From Earliella scabrosa (lineage: Eukaryota > Basidiomycota > Agaricomycetes > Polyporales > Polyporaceae), in assembly GCA_022605405.1 (NCBI GenBank), contig JABYQQ010000017.1, forward strand, positions 930,001-994,000: a DNA stretch of 64,000 nt, read 5' to 3'. Positions 11,170-22,911 of the stretch are shown here, in pieces. The notes under the pieces were generated by a model, which saw nothing but the letters and a program-made list of their open reading frames with translations, did no database searches and was not told the origin of the DNA. Position numbers and translations under genes: made by a program. Position 1 is the first letter of the stretch, and every line of letters starts with the position of its first letter.

Positions 11170-12434
11170 TACGATAGGAATCCCTAAGAGCACTGCATGA
11201 TAGGTGGTGAACATTCTTGATGTTATTTGGTGGCGACTCCCCAACTCACTGACAACTGTTCTCGACCTCATTCCCTCGTACTCATTATACCCCCGCCCGC
11301 AGCCATTACTGAACGATGACTCAAGGACAACATCCACGATGACCCCTCAGTTGTCATTCGTGCACGCCTAACGCTCTGTTCTCATTACTACAAGAGCATC
11401 GAAGTGCTTCAACATCGAACGCGTAACATCGAACGCGTGTTCAACTTCCCTGAGACCGTCACGATATAACCTAGCAAGTGCTCGTATGCAGCCATGTCTA
11501 GCACGATCAGCTGATGACTCTCAGTACTTACGCAGACAAATGGTGAGCAGGAGTCCCTAGGCAGCGGTCGGCGGTTTTGTTGCCTCGTTGGCTGCTCTCC
11601 TCTCGACGGTTGACACCACTACAGGTCCGTCATCAATCGTCATTTTAGAGGACTCGGAGGCAGAGTTGCGACCACATACAGCCACAACTAGACATGATCA
11701 AGACTGGTCTCCGAGTCTGGTGAGCACCTTCAAGTTACGCCTTACGCAGTCATCCGCGTGGAGGTCGGCGTAGCTGTTCCGAGTTCTTGGTCGACGTACA
11801 ACTTGTCCTGCGGCCATCCATCATCGAACGGGTATCAACGCTCCATGACAAAAAGTTTGTCTTCTCTTCAAAGAACTAAACATCCTCAGTACTGTCGATT
11901 GCGAGCCTCGTCTGTCGAGTCTAGGATCGCAGTGGCCCACCTCGGTTCTGGGCTCTTGCAGCAGTCTCAGTCAGCTACAGCTGTGTATCTTTGGCGACGA
12001 TTCTTTGACCCGTGCGTCCGTTTGCAGCGACCAAAGGCTGTAGCTCGAAGGACTAGTGCGTCCGTTCCGTCTACTTAGCCGGTTTTCACCTCCGTCGCCA
12101 CCTTCCAAATCTGGATGCATGGCTCATTGGTCGGCTGCTTTGCGAGGACCCCACTTGCATTGTGCCATGGTTTCGATTCTCTCACGTCTGGACGCTATGG
12201 CGCACGCGCGGAGTCCGTCCAGCAACAGCACATCACGTGTAGACCTGCACAAAAAGCCATCGGACCCAACTTCCAACCACCGACACTTGCACTCTGCCTC
12301 TTGGTCCTGTACTTCATCTGCCCTCTCCTTCGTTGATCGAGGACGAGCACTGTCGACGAGGTACGTTGTAGACGAAGACGAGTCTTTGTGCTGCTCGTGC
12401 CATGCTGACCAGCTCTTGCTTCCGGGACCGACAG
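11170..12434. other. Intergenic stretch upstream of the first BTB gene
   Basis: I see no gene here. Open frames between 11588 and 12336 lack recognisable motifs and partners. An in-frame ATG at 12402 could extend the downstream BTB protein by 11 residues. Confidence 0.5.
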
Positions 12435-13663
12435 ATGCAGCCCAACTTCCACCCCGCACCCCCGTACCACCCTCCCGCACCCGCATTCCACCCACCCCCT
12501 CCCGTGTACCACCCACCCCCACCCCCGATCCCCGCCAGCGAAAGGTGCTACGTCCCAGACTACGACATCTGGCTCCCAGACGGCAACGTCGTACTCGTCG
12601 CCAGCCTCCGCGGCTACCGCGTCCATGCGTCAATGCTCTCGCGCCACTCCCCGGCCCTCCACAACGTTCTGAACCACGGCCACACCGCGCCCCAGGCCCC
12701 GATCTCGTTCCGCCCGTTGGGCAGGGGCGGGGCTCCGCCGCCGCCTGTAGACGGGTGCGTGCACCTCTCCCTCCGCAACACTGCGGCGTACGACGTCAAG
12801 CAGCTCCTGAGCGCGATCTACGGTGGCCTCCAGTAAGTCCCCGCTCCGTTCCCGCTCGCATCACTGAGTCCAATCTGGCCAATGCTCACGCGGTGTTATG
12901 CAGGAACCTGGTCGGCACGGATGAACCCCCATCCTTCGCCGTCGTCGCCGCATGGGCGCGCATGGGCCACACGTACGAGGTTAAGGAGCTCGCCGAGCTC
13001 GCCGCGGCGTGCATGGACCATTTTTTCCCGACCAGCCTCGCCGATTGGGATGCCATCCGCACTCCCGCGCGCGGCGAAGTCAGGTTCGCGCCCGATGACG
13101 CTATCGAGGCCCTCAACGTCGTCCGCGTACTGAAGCGCGCGGACTGGTTTCCCGCAGCCGTCTACCGCTGCGCGCTGCTAGACACAAACACGCTCGTGAA
13201 GGGCACGACCCGTGCCGACAGGGTGACGCTCGAGCGGCTGAGCGCGGACGATTTGGTGGTGTGCATTGAGGTGGGACGACGGATGAGGGAGGCGGGGGCG
13301 CAGATGGCGGTGAGGCTGTTCGCGGTCAAGATGGGCACGTGCTGCTGGAGGGTGCTGGACGCCAAGAAGTATGAGGTGTGCGCGGCGCTGGAGGAGTACG
13401 TGGGCGGGGACCCGTTGGACGGGCGCGCGAGGGGTTGGTTGGAGGCTGCGCGTGCGGCAGGAGCGTGTGAGAACTGTGTGGAGGAGTTGGAGGAAGAGCA
13501 CGAGAAGATGCGGAAGGCGCTGTGGGCGGAGCTGCCGGAGATCATGGGGGTGGGAGAGGAGGTTGCGCCGTACTGGGGAGCGGTGTGCGAGTCTGACTCT
13601 GACTCGGACGCGGACGATGATGATGGCGAGTCGGAGGAGGATGAGGATGAGGACGATGCTTGA
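12435..13663 (+). CDS. BTB/POZ domain protein (paralogue 1)
   Basis: Exons 12435-12832 and 12904-13663 give 385 residues. The N-terminus is a proline/histidine-rich stretch. The BTB core follows: DIWLPDGNVVLVASLRGYRVHASMLSRHSPALHNVL is its first strand-helix part, and the conserved DVKQLLSAIYGG ends exon 1. The second exon continues with AAWARMGHTYEVKELAE and a helical C-terminal part with CENCVEELEEEHEKMRKALW. The protein ends in an Asp/Glu/Ser-rich acidic tail. BTB proteins of this expanded basidiomycete group are presumed protein-protein adaptors, possibly for cullin-3 ligases, but no partner is known. It shares its layout and the C-terminal CxxCVE...W..LP.I.GV pattern with the gene at 22912-23981. 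An alternative ATG lies at 12402. Confidence 0.85.
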
Positions 13664-14063
13664 GGTGATTTTCTGTCACGCGTTTGTTGCCTTGTGTTCT
13701 CGCGGGACTTATGTACCGCCATGCCTACTATGACTGAGGTTACTATACTGAGGTTGGCGTCGACTCGGATTCTGGATGGTTATATCTCGAGACCGCTCAC
13801 ACGCTCTTTGTCTGTCACAAACGATATGGACGATGTACTACAATGTTAGATATTTAATACCCTCAGGCTACCGCTAGATCTCTGAGCCACTGAATTATTA
13901 CCCTCCGTCGATTGATCCTTTGAGGACATTTCGTTGCTAGCGACACGGGGGGTTCCAACTAGCCATTGGTGACCGCTTCTATTCATCATGCACCCACTCG
14001 GGAGTCCGGCAAACGCAGCTCCTTCCAGACAATTTCGTAGCTACATGCGGCACCCATCTGTAT

Positions 14064-15612
14064 CTAATCTGAATCGGAGTCACTCACGAAATCAGAAGGC
14101 ACGCTCTCCTCCTCCGTCTTAAGCTTCTCTACTACTATTCGCCGCTCAAGAGGCCCAATATCCACTGTCAGACACACGTCCTTGTACATATAGCTGACAC
14201 CGGGCTCGTTGCCCATCTGTACGATCATCTTCGACCTGAGGGTGTTGTAGTGCGTGATGTCGGTGACCATGTGCACCGTCAGCGTCTTCTTCGGCGGCCT
14301 CCTCCACCACACATGCACGCTGCTGAGCGCGGCCGAGTCTGCTTCCTCGTCGCCTCCGCCTGCACCGGCAGCCAAGGGGCGGACAAGGGTGAGGATACCG
14401 CCATATTCTTGGCACATAGCCTCGACCAGATCTGGTATCTCGAGAGTCATATGGAAGCAGTCGTCTTCCACGAGCTCCACGGGCTCGTCGAAGAGTACGT
14501 GTACCTCGTCGCTACAGCCGCACTCGTCACGGTACGCGAGCCGCAGCTGAGGTTTGTGCCCAAGCTCTGTGAGCGCTGCGAATAGCGCGGCATCGCAGCT
14601 TTTGAGACACGTCTTCAGCAGGTCGAGCGGATTTGGGTTGCCTTGCGTCCAGGACGTGGGAAGCGGGTACTGGTGCTGAAGTCCGAACCCCAGGGTCCCG
14701 CCCTTAGGAAGCACAGCTGGGTCAGCCAGTAGCGCTGCCAGCGTAGTCGACACTGCGGTCAAGTTCGCGCCGCTGGGCTGAAGCACGCTGAGGTTCGGGT
14801 ATGGGAGGGAAGGGGTAGCGTGACCTTCGGGCTTCGAGCCGAAGTAGAGATTGTACGTGACCGTTACGCGGTGGCCAGACTGCACAGGTAGAACCTCGTG
14901 CTCGACGTCGCTGAAGAAAGCTACAAAGGCAACACTCGGGGTGGGAGTCATGTCCGGGTTGTCGAGGATGGCAGACGAGTCGAACATCCACTCGCGTCCC
15001 CCGTGGCGCAGGACGAGCGCCCCTCCCTGGTGCGGAGTCGGAAAGACGACTACGAGCGAGCCAAACATGTTCTCCGCACGCGGTGTGTCTTTGTGTGACT
15101 TGAAGAAGGCGTCTTTTCCTGTTTACTGGGTCAGTTTCAGATGACTTGGGAGTCAAGGGAGACCTTTCATACCGTAGACATTGAGCTTGTATAACTCTGC
15201 TCTGATGTGCTTGGACTCTTCGATTCCAGGGAAGAGAGCATAGCGAACAGCCTCGATGAGACCATAGCGTTCTGGCTCGAATCCGATCATGAACGCGCCG
15301 ACATCCATCTTGCCAGCCTTGCGGTAGGTTGGATCTAGGACGCTCTCATGATTGCGCCCGAATGGAGCAGGTTCGCAAGCCTGTTCCAAGGCATCCAGTG
15401 CATTCGCGGATGTATCTGACAGATCGATGCGCCTGCATAGAATTTGAACGGTTATACGGAGACGATCGAGTTCACATGGAATATACTCACTTCGCAGATT
15501 CCTCCGTCCCATATTTCAAGATGAAGTCCCCTCCTACAAGAGCGAGCGTTCCGGTACAGTAGGGGACGCTGTCAGTGAGCTTGAAACGGAGTTGGTCGAT
15601 GGTGGTCGTCAT
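14064..15612 (-). CDS. 2-oxoglutarate/Fe(II)-dependent oxygenase family protein
   Basis: Exons 15612-15491, 15432-15173 and 15118-14064 join in frame to 478 residues. The family is the large fungal group resembling prolyl 4-hydroxylase folds. It shows KLNVYGKDAFFKSHKDTPR with the iron ligands His136 and Asp138. SLVVVFPTPHQGGALVLRH and EWMFDS follow. The distal ligand is probably His201, in DVEHEV, with the 2-oxoglutarate-binding Arg at 211 in HRVTVTYNL. The C-terminal half is less conserved and ends SDSDSD. Members hydroxylate unknown substrates, and no target can be read from the sequence. All proposed catalytic residues are present, so it looks functional. A TATATA element sits about 50 bp upstream. 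The gene lies tail-to-tail with the BTB gene at 12435. Confidence 0.88.
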
Positions 15613-15659
15613 CTATGTGAGGTGTGAGTGGTAGAGAAGTCCCCAGCCCGGCCTGTCCC

Positions 15660-15665
15660 TATATA
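15660..15665 (-). promoter_or_regulatory. TATA-like element of the 2OG oxygenase gene
   Basis: TATATA lies 48-53 bp before the start codon at 15612, a plausible position for a fungal promoter with a short leader. Confidence 0.5.
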
Positions 15666-15996
15666 CTGCAAGGTCGGTCGGCAAGTAAAATCCGAAACAG
15701 CAAGAGTTGCCTCTTCAGGCATCCGGTGAGTCATCATCTCGAGACAACTTAAGCAATATGCGAAAGACCGATGTAAGGTGATTCGACATGAGGCGGCACT
15801 TGAATCGATCGCTGCGCGGATCACAGGCTCTGTTAGTGATGATCGGCGCAAAAAGTGCAAGCGAGCTCAGATGCTAGACCTCGTGGGACGCGCTGCATGC
15901 TGATAAGGAATGTACACCTCAACATGACTCTCTCAACAGTTAGCACAACACTCTAGTCACAGAACCGCAGGATCTTACATCGGATACACACGTTCC

Positions 15997-18274
15997 TCAG
16001 TCAACATTCACAACTCCCGCCGCCCGGTCCATTCCGCCAGTCACACTTTGTGCATGTCGAACCTCAAGCTTGACCGGCACAGGCCCCCGCGACGTTACGA
16101 AGTAGTCCTGGTACGCCCGGTCGTACTCCACCAAGGTCCACCCGTCCGCGGCGCGCATGCGGAACCGGTGCATCAGCGCGCACACGACCATGTGCAGCTC
16201 CTGCATCGCGAGGTTCTTCCCGACGCAGTTGAGGGGCCCGTGAGAGAACGGTATGAACGCGCTCTCGTTGTGCACAAATTCCCGGCCTTCAGGTTTGGTG
16301 TCAGCATGAGATGGAGGGAGGGGCAGTGAGGAGGCAGGGAGAGCGCCGGAGGCGACAAGCCAGCGTTCGGGAATGAAGGAGTCAGGCGCGGGCCAGAAGT
16401 TCCGCGGGTCGCGGTGCATGGAGTACGCGTGCACCCAGAAGATCGTTCCGGGAGGAAGGTAGCTGGATGCGCTCGTTGTCAGCGGATTGACTTCAGAGAG
16501 GTATGGCGGAAGGGCGTACACGGAACCCGCATGGACACCCTCTGCACCGGGTGGAATCTGCCGTTGTGTGCCGCCAGGCACTGGAGGAAAGACCCGAAGC
16601 GCCTCGTTGCTGCCGTCGTGTTGAGAACGACACATCATAAGAGTATAGGAAGGATGACATACATGACGGCGGTCAAGTAGTGCATATCTTTGTGATGATT
16701 CGTGCTCAACGCGTCCTCTCCGGGCGGGAAGAACTTGTCGACCTCCGCTTCGAGCTTGTCGTACGCGTCCCGGTTACCAAGGAGGCAGCTGAAGACGCTC
16801 GTGAGGGTGCTCGCGGTCGTATCTGCGCCCGCAATCATCGCGAGAATGCCATCGTCTACGAGTTGCTCGATTGAGGGAGGTGGCCTGTCGGGGAGATCCT
16901 CATGATTCTATGGGAAGGACGGGATTCCGTCGATCAGTAAAACAGCTTGTCGATCGAGGACCACCATGACGCACGAGGTAATGGAAGAGATCGCGCTTGA
17001 CGGAGCCGCGCTCGATCCGCTTCTTCGCAAGTTGTCGACTGTGGGTGAGAAGTGTCTCGACCCCAGCGGCCACGTGCGGGATGTGACCCAAATACACGCC
17101 GAGCCACGGGACGTGGGAGGTGAATGTGGAGATTCTGAAGGACTGTCTGGTCAGTCATCGCAAAAGCACAGCGCGAGTGAGGTGCGAACCCCATTGCTTG
17201 ATGAAGACTTGTCCAGAAGACGCTCGTCTTGTCTCCGGTCAGTAGGTTGGAGCCGCCACCGAATCTGTCCAACAAGACTCAGTCGGACAGGAACCTAAGG
17301 TCACCAGGCCGCCCTTACGCCATGTCTGACATAAAGTCAAAACTATGGACGAAGGTTAGTCCGAATCTAAGGATCAAATCGAGATGCATGCACCTGAAGT
17401 AGTTAAGCCAGAGCCCAAGCGACACCTCTCCGTGCTGCTTCTCCAGTTGGGTGACCAGTTCAGCCGCTCGAGTCGCGATCAGCTCCTCGTAGCCCTTGAC
17501 GGCCAGAGGAGTGAAGCTACGGTTCCAAGCGCGCCGGCGCTGGAGATGGATCTCCATGTCCTGCAGCGCCACCATCGTCTGGATCTTGTCCGACATGAGT
17601 CTTCCGACGAATTCTACACGTGTCATCCGTCAGCTCGTGCCACATGCTGCGTACCCACGACGAGGAAGCGCTCTCACGGGGGCCTTTGGGCACGCCTGAT
17701 ACGCCAAGGAGCGGGCCTATCAAACTCGGATCGCGGATCGAGAGGTCATTAGGGCCTAGATGTGGGTGCATGAGAGACTTGAGAGCAAGCGGGATGAGGG
17801 TGTGCGACCGCGCACCTATCCGCACAACGTCACCATAGCGCTCATGTAGCCTCTTCAGGTATCGATGCTGATATCCGTGGAAGCTGACGCTGGCAAGCCA
17901 GAGCTTCGACAGCTTGCATGCTACCGGACCGCGATATCTTGCGAGAGGGTGGAGAGGGCCCAGCCGGTACAGAAGGATAGACAGCGTAAGGGTGGCGAGG
18001 TATGTGAGTATGAACGATGACACCGGCTCGAGATCTGCGTCGTATCGAGAGACATGATGGGAGAGGCAACGTGCAATCGAAGGTGGGAGAACGAGCAGGG
18101 TGGCATGGACGCGAAAAGAGTACGTGTGAACTCTCCGAAAGATCTGTTGTACAACCTGCAAAAGGGACACAGTCAGATAACTGCCAACCGGGACAATACA
18201 AAACATACTAAGCCAGAGGTGACCGCCAGCCAGGGGATGGCGAATCCGCCATGAACGTGATTGAAGAGGCTCAT
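15997..18274 (-). CDS. Cytochrome P450 monooxygenase (copy 1)
   Basis: Ten exons: 18274-18209, 18155-17816, 17755-17678, 17613-17394, 17342-17319, 17264-17190, 17134-16975, 16907-16663, 16609-16520 and 16462-15997, giving 587 residues. A membrane anchor (LTYLATLTLSILLYRL) precedes the hinge HPLARYRGP. The I-helix is AGADTT at 347-352, the ExxR is EALR at 405-408, and PERW is at 464-467. The heme loop FSHGPLNCVG has Cys512 as thiolate ligand, with Leu where many P450s have Arg. It probably oxidises a lipophilic substrate at the endoplasmic reticulum with a P450 reductase; the substrate is unknown. Six exon lengths and most phases match the P450 at 32492-34725, so the two are paralogues. The exon 6/7 boundary was chosen to match that paralogue. 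Confidence 0.9.
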
Positions 18275-19420
18275 CTTGATGATGGACCTCCACTACTGAG
18301 AGGGAACAAGGCGACGAGTGCGCGACCGGTCTTCTTATGATCACGCCGGACCATGCGAACTTCTCGGGGTACGATGTCGAGTACTTGGAACCTGAGATTC
18401 GGGAGGCATGGTGACTGCCGTGCCACGACCAACTCCACAACGCCCACGCAGATAGCGGTGTTCGATATGGTTCGCATGACCGGAGTTCTGGCACGAAGAG
18501 TAGAGAACGCCTTGACCTTCCGCAAAAGGGGGGAGCTAAACGCCTCGTGAGCCGCCTGTCAGTATTGAACCGCACGACAAGTCAGGCTACAGTGATACGC
18601 GCAGCAACGTGGGACGCACTTCTCGCCTTCTTCCCTATCCGCGTGCATGCCTCCCCTCCGTGCGACGAGTTCGCGAAAGGCCAATTGTTTCTCTCCTGCA
18701 GTTACCCCAACCTCGTTGGCAGACACAGATCCCCCTGTCGCATTGATCTGAGCCGGTATTGATGAGCGAGAGCCAGTGACGCTAGCGTCGAGTACTAGTC
18801 GTAGAATGTGGCGTTGACGTGAGATCAGCACCTACAGTGAAACCCGGATGCTAGACCGCCTTGCGTCTCTCCCCATCATCCTTGGTGTGGATGTCTCAGG
18901 CTGCTGGAGTTTGCTGAGGATGAGTCGATAGATTGTGCTTCAGTGCCGTCGACGTCACGGTGGTCAAGACAGAACCACTCCGACACGGTTCAAGTTCCCA
19001 AAGATCCAGTGGCCAAGCTAACGTGAGAGAGTGACATACAGAACTGTGTAAGTAGAAACCAAGCGCAAGCAAGACATAAGACTCGTGTGGCTGTCATTCA
19101 AGCACTAGCAGTTGTTCGAACTTCGTCCAAACTTCGTCATGGACAAGTGCGAACAAGCGACAGCACATGACTGCACATGAGTCCTTCTGGAGCGTGGGAA
19201 TACCAGATCCGGCCGGGACGCTCATCCCGGTTGGATCTGAGATCTGAGGCTTGACTCTGACTCAGTTCCGTATTACTTATTAGAGTCACTACAATGTGTA
19301 GTACTATCCCTCATTTCATCCCAGCGGCGATGTCCCTGTCATGGCACTAGCGGGGACTCCCGGACCTTCCAGGCGCATACGTATTAGTCCTATAACTTTG
19401 CATACAGTGAAAACAAAGTC
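18275..19420. other. Intergenic stretch
   Basis: This stretch holds the promoter side of the first P450 and the 3' side of the seven-helix protein. I see no gene or repeat. Confidence 0.5.
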
Positions 19421-21203
19421 TTACAACTCTACATCCGCCGTTCCAGTATTGTCAGACTCGATGTCCCCTCTAGCGGTCCAGTCAAGCTGTGATACATCGT
19501 GATGTTGGAATTCCACAGTAGGAGCATGAGTGCTTCTATGCAAGGTAAGCGTGGATTCGTATTGAGACTTTCCAAGCGCCACGATGAGAATTATGAGTGT
19601 TGGGTACAAGGCCTGATCAATTCCGTCAGACGGCCGTGTGTCAGGATAATCTTCCGAGCACAACCGCAAAACGTTGTAGCAACATACCAATGTAGGGACA
19701 AGCCCCGTCTCAACAAACTCGTTGAAATAATAAATGTACGCGCTCCAGTCATCAGGGCTAAGTTCAAACGACTCTTCGTAGACGACGAGCCGCTGGAGGC
19801 ATAGGATCTGATATGCCACAATTAGGACCTAGTACGATTGACAACGTTCTCAGATCGACTGCTGAGCATCAAGAGAGAACTGGACACTCACCCATAGGAC
19901 ACAATAAACAACCCCCGATTCAACAAACAGCATCAAAGCGCGCTCAACCTGGGACGGCGTGCGGCGAAGTGTCAGCTCCTTTCGGATTGTACTCCGAAAC
20001 TCCCTGTATATGAAGTGCATCAGCCGTGGCAGCTGGTACATGCTTGTAGGTCCCTCACCAGACACGATATCCAATCAATGAGGTTGCTAGAAGGTTCGTG
20101 ACCAGCGACAATAACGAGGCACAAAAACCATACTTGTCGCCAGCGAAGAATACTGCACTGCCGTTTGCGTAATCGCGAATTGCGTGTGTGTCATAGTACG
20201 CAACGCTGCAAGCGTCCACTGCATCTAGAGCACTCGTGGCTAAGAACCTCGTTTGTCATTCAGCAACTTCAAACGTCGGTAGAGTCTGTATCAACGCACC
20301 GATTGTGCTGAGGAGTAGAACAGCACCAAGGTATCCCACCAACCGGCGGCCTTCCCATACCGCCAATGCCCGCCACCAGACTATAGCATCTCCGAGTATC
20401 ACCTAGAAGTAACATGACTCAAATCAGAACTTGAGAGGGGGACTCAGGACGCCACTTACGTTGGTAATGAAGGTTGCAGTGCTCACGCATCCATGGACAA
20501 CGACATGACCGGTTCCTGTGACGTACCCATCGACCGGCCTCTCGTAGACATCGATTGCGCAGCTATACAGGTCAAGTCCCATCTGCATATCTTTCTCGAT
20601 CTGCTCGCTTGCAGGACCCAAAGGGCCCAGACTGGTATCGAATTTGTAGATGCATTCGTACACTGTCTGCAGATTGGCGGCCGAGATCGCTTGGTAAGAG
20701 ACGGAATGTGACAGCTTGTAGATGTTGTCCGCGAGAAAAATCGCTGTGGCGGCATACATCGACTCTAGGACGAGAAGTAGAATGATCACTGGGCGGGTGA
20801 ATGCCCCTTTACGCCTGTCATGCAGGTGAATGGACGCGCGCATGAGAGATTAGTTAGTGGGACGGCCGGCTGCAGAGAGAGACAGAAAGAATCGCTACTT
20901 ACAGGAGTGCGATAGTGGTGGCTGCACTGCAGGCCGTCAGAACACCTAGCAGTTCGTGCGAAGTGTCATGTGTGTCAGCAGTTGACCGGCGTAGTAGCTG
21001 AACGAACAGGAGATCACAAGGCTTCCCAGCAGTGCCGCGTGCCCTTCCAACTCACCGAAAAAGGCGGCAATGACTATTGGCTGTTTCCAATAGTCAATGA
21101 CTTCCTCAGCACCGAACTGGGCATCTGTGGTGATATTGCGGAATACGAGATCGGTGAAGTTGCGCAGCGAGGTCCAGTTGGCTTTGGAGTACACGTCTGA
21201 CAT
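19421..21203 (-). CDS. Seven-transmembrane-helix protein of a basidiomycete type
   Basis: Eight exons: 21203-21056, 20945-20903, 20814-20460, 20402-20300, 20239-20059, 20003-19892, 19828-19688 and 19612-19421, giving 424 residues. All introns are GT-AG and keep frame. Seven hydrophobic helices are visible: IVIAAFFGVLTACSAATTIA, VIILLLVLESMYAATAIFL, one around the ILGDAIVWWRALAVW motif, YLGAVLLLSTIG, FCASLLSLVTNLLATSLIGY, LMLFVESGVVYCVLW and YPTLIILIVALGKS. Short N-terminal NxT/S sites suggest an extracytoplasmic N-terminus, and the C-tail is polar. Many copies of this fold exist in mushroom genomes without a known role; a receptor or transporter function is only a guess. The segment after CLQRL in exon 7 is unusual and may hide a further small intron. 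Confidence 0.85.
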
Positions 21204-21306
21204 GGAAGTTGGAGTAGTATAGCTCGAAGGGCACAGTGGGAGGACGGGTGTGGGTATTCAGAGAAACGAGCACCAGAGGAGGGTGGCACTGAGCTACCGG
21301 AGACCG

Positions 21307-21314
21307 TTTTTATA
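21307..21314 (-). promoter_or_regulatory. TATA box of the seven-helix protein gene
   Basis: TATAAAAA reads on the minus strand about 105 bp before the ATG at 21203. It is a good match to the eukaryotic consensus. Confidence 0.55.
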
Positions 21315-22911
21315 CGCCGCTATCTCAACTGATGTCCGCGGATCGGCTCGGAGACATGCATATCGAAGCCCATCAAACCTAGTTCCTACACAGCAGATGT
21401 ACGAGGATTGGAAGCCAGATGGAGCAGACCTTACATTTGGCTGTCGGAACCTTCAAGCCACTCGACTGGCATGCAGACACACCATACCATCGGTCCAATG
21501 AAAGATCGAATGGAGAAAGATAGGAGGGTTGCTACCTCACCGCGTGCTACTAGCAGTCTACTTGGCTATGAGCAGCCAAATCATCGCTTGTGCATTCACG
21601 GAGTCCCGACAGTCTTCCTCCGGCGGTGGTCCTAGTATTCTTCTTCCGTGTCAGCGCGTAGAACAACCACTTACCGACATGGCGACTCAGATGGCGGACA
21701 TTTTCTCATTGCTCCATGGTATGTGCCGGTTCCGGAGATCGGCCCGGGGTAAGGGTCCTCCGGAAGAGCGATCATTCGCTGAACACTATGCACCTACATA
21801 GTCGCAGGAGGCGGCTATATACTCAATGGGCATAAAACAATGGGTCGTCCACTATACAAAGGAGACGCAGCGCCGAGTACATATGTACCTTGACAGTAAA
21901 CAATGTGTCAGTGGCTGCCGCTGACATGGGGCTTGGAATGGCAGTGCTTGTCCGGTGTTAGAGAAGAGGTGAGCATTACAGGATGCATGCCGTTCAGCAA
22001 GAATCTAACACTAAATATACATAATGAGCAACAACGTCTTCGTTCACTCAGGGCCTAGTATGCGTGCATGAGGCCATTAGTAAGCGCTCCTCGGAAACGA
22101 AGACTCGGAGGGAAGGGAAGGAAAGGATACGTCCGACGATGGAATGCACTAGTGGCCTTCTTTCTTATCGACTCGCAACATCCGCCTCAGGCCTGACCTC
22201 GACTCGCCGGATGACGCCGGTGTTTGAACACGAACGAAGATGGTCGCCTTGTGCTCGTTGATGCGCTGGTATGGAATGGATACCACCACCAGCGCGGTCT
22301 GAGAGTGCCACTTAGGTCTACCTCTTATAACGCCGTCACAGGGAGCCTGCGAAGCACGAGACCCATGAGAACTCGCAATGATATCTCCCGCCCCGCGCAC
22401 GTTAGTCAACGTCGCATTTCGACGAACATGACGTCCAAAACCATGTTCAGCTGCTGTGCAAACGTCTGCCAGCAATCGGACGCCCCGGTCGGGACCCTAT
22501 GCAGACTTTGGAAAAAGCCTAGCCTCCAGCTCGCGTTCGTTGATGGAAGTTGCAATGTTCGAGCAGAGTCAAGCAGAACTATACCCTGCCGCACGCTTAC
22601 GGTACGGCGTGTCGAACACTTTTGAATGGGAGTAAGTATGCGTGATTGCCCCAAATGAAGCACATCAACACTTCGTACCACAGCGGTGCGACGAGCTTTG
22701 GTGCAATGAGCTTTGAGTCCGCCACTCCACGGGTACCCAATATTATGCACCACTCGACTCGCCACAAACTCAGTACTCGCTACGTTGCTTGTGATCTCCG
22801 ACAAGCTCACGACGAACGGCCTGCTGTGTGAGTCCTCTTCTCAAGCGTGACGAAAACTGCCTGCACCGGTACTCACGTCGATGTGCCCCAGGTGCCTCCG
22901 AATCCGCATTA
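21315..22911. other. Intergenic stretch with a segment shared with 30.5 kb
   Basis: No intact gene is supported. Plus-strand sequence from about 22390 to 22510 resembles 30545-30675; the best block is CCGCCCCGCGCACGTTAGTC versus CCGCCCCGCGCACGTCAGCC, followed by CAACGTCGCATT in both. On the minus strand both translate to related peptides (NATLTNVRGAGDI and NATLADVRGADTI). This may be a relic of a duplicated gene. Confidence 0.4.

Noticed and set aside
12124..12633. Long minus-strand frames opposite the first BTB gene
   Set aside because: They are antisense to a spliced coding gene with a recognised domain and are composition-driven by GC-rich codons.
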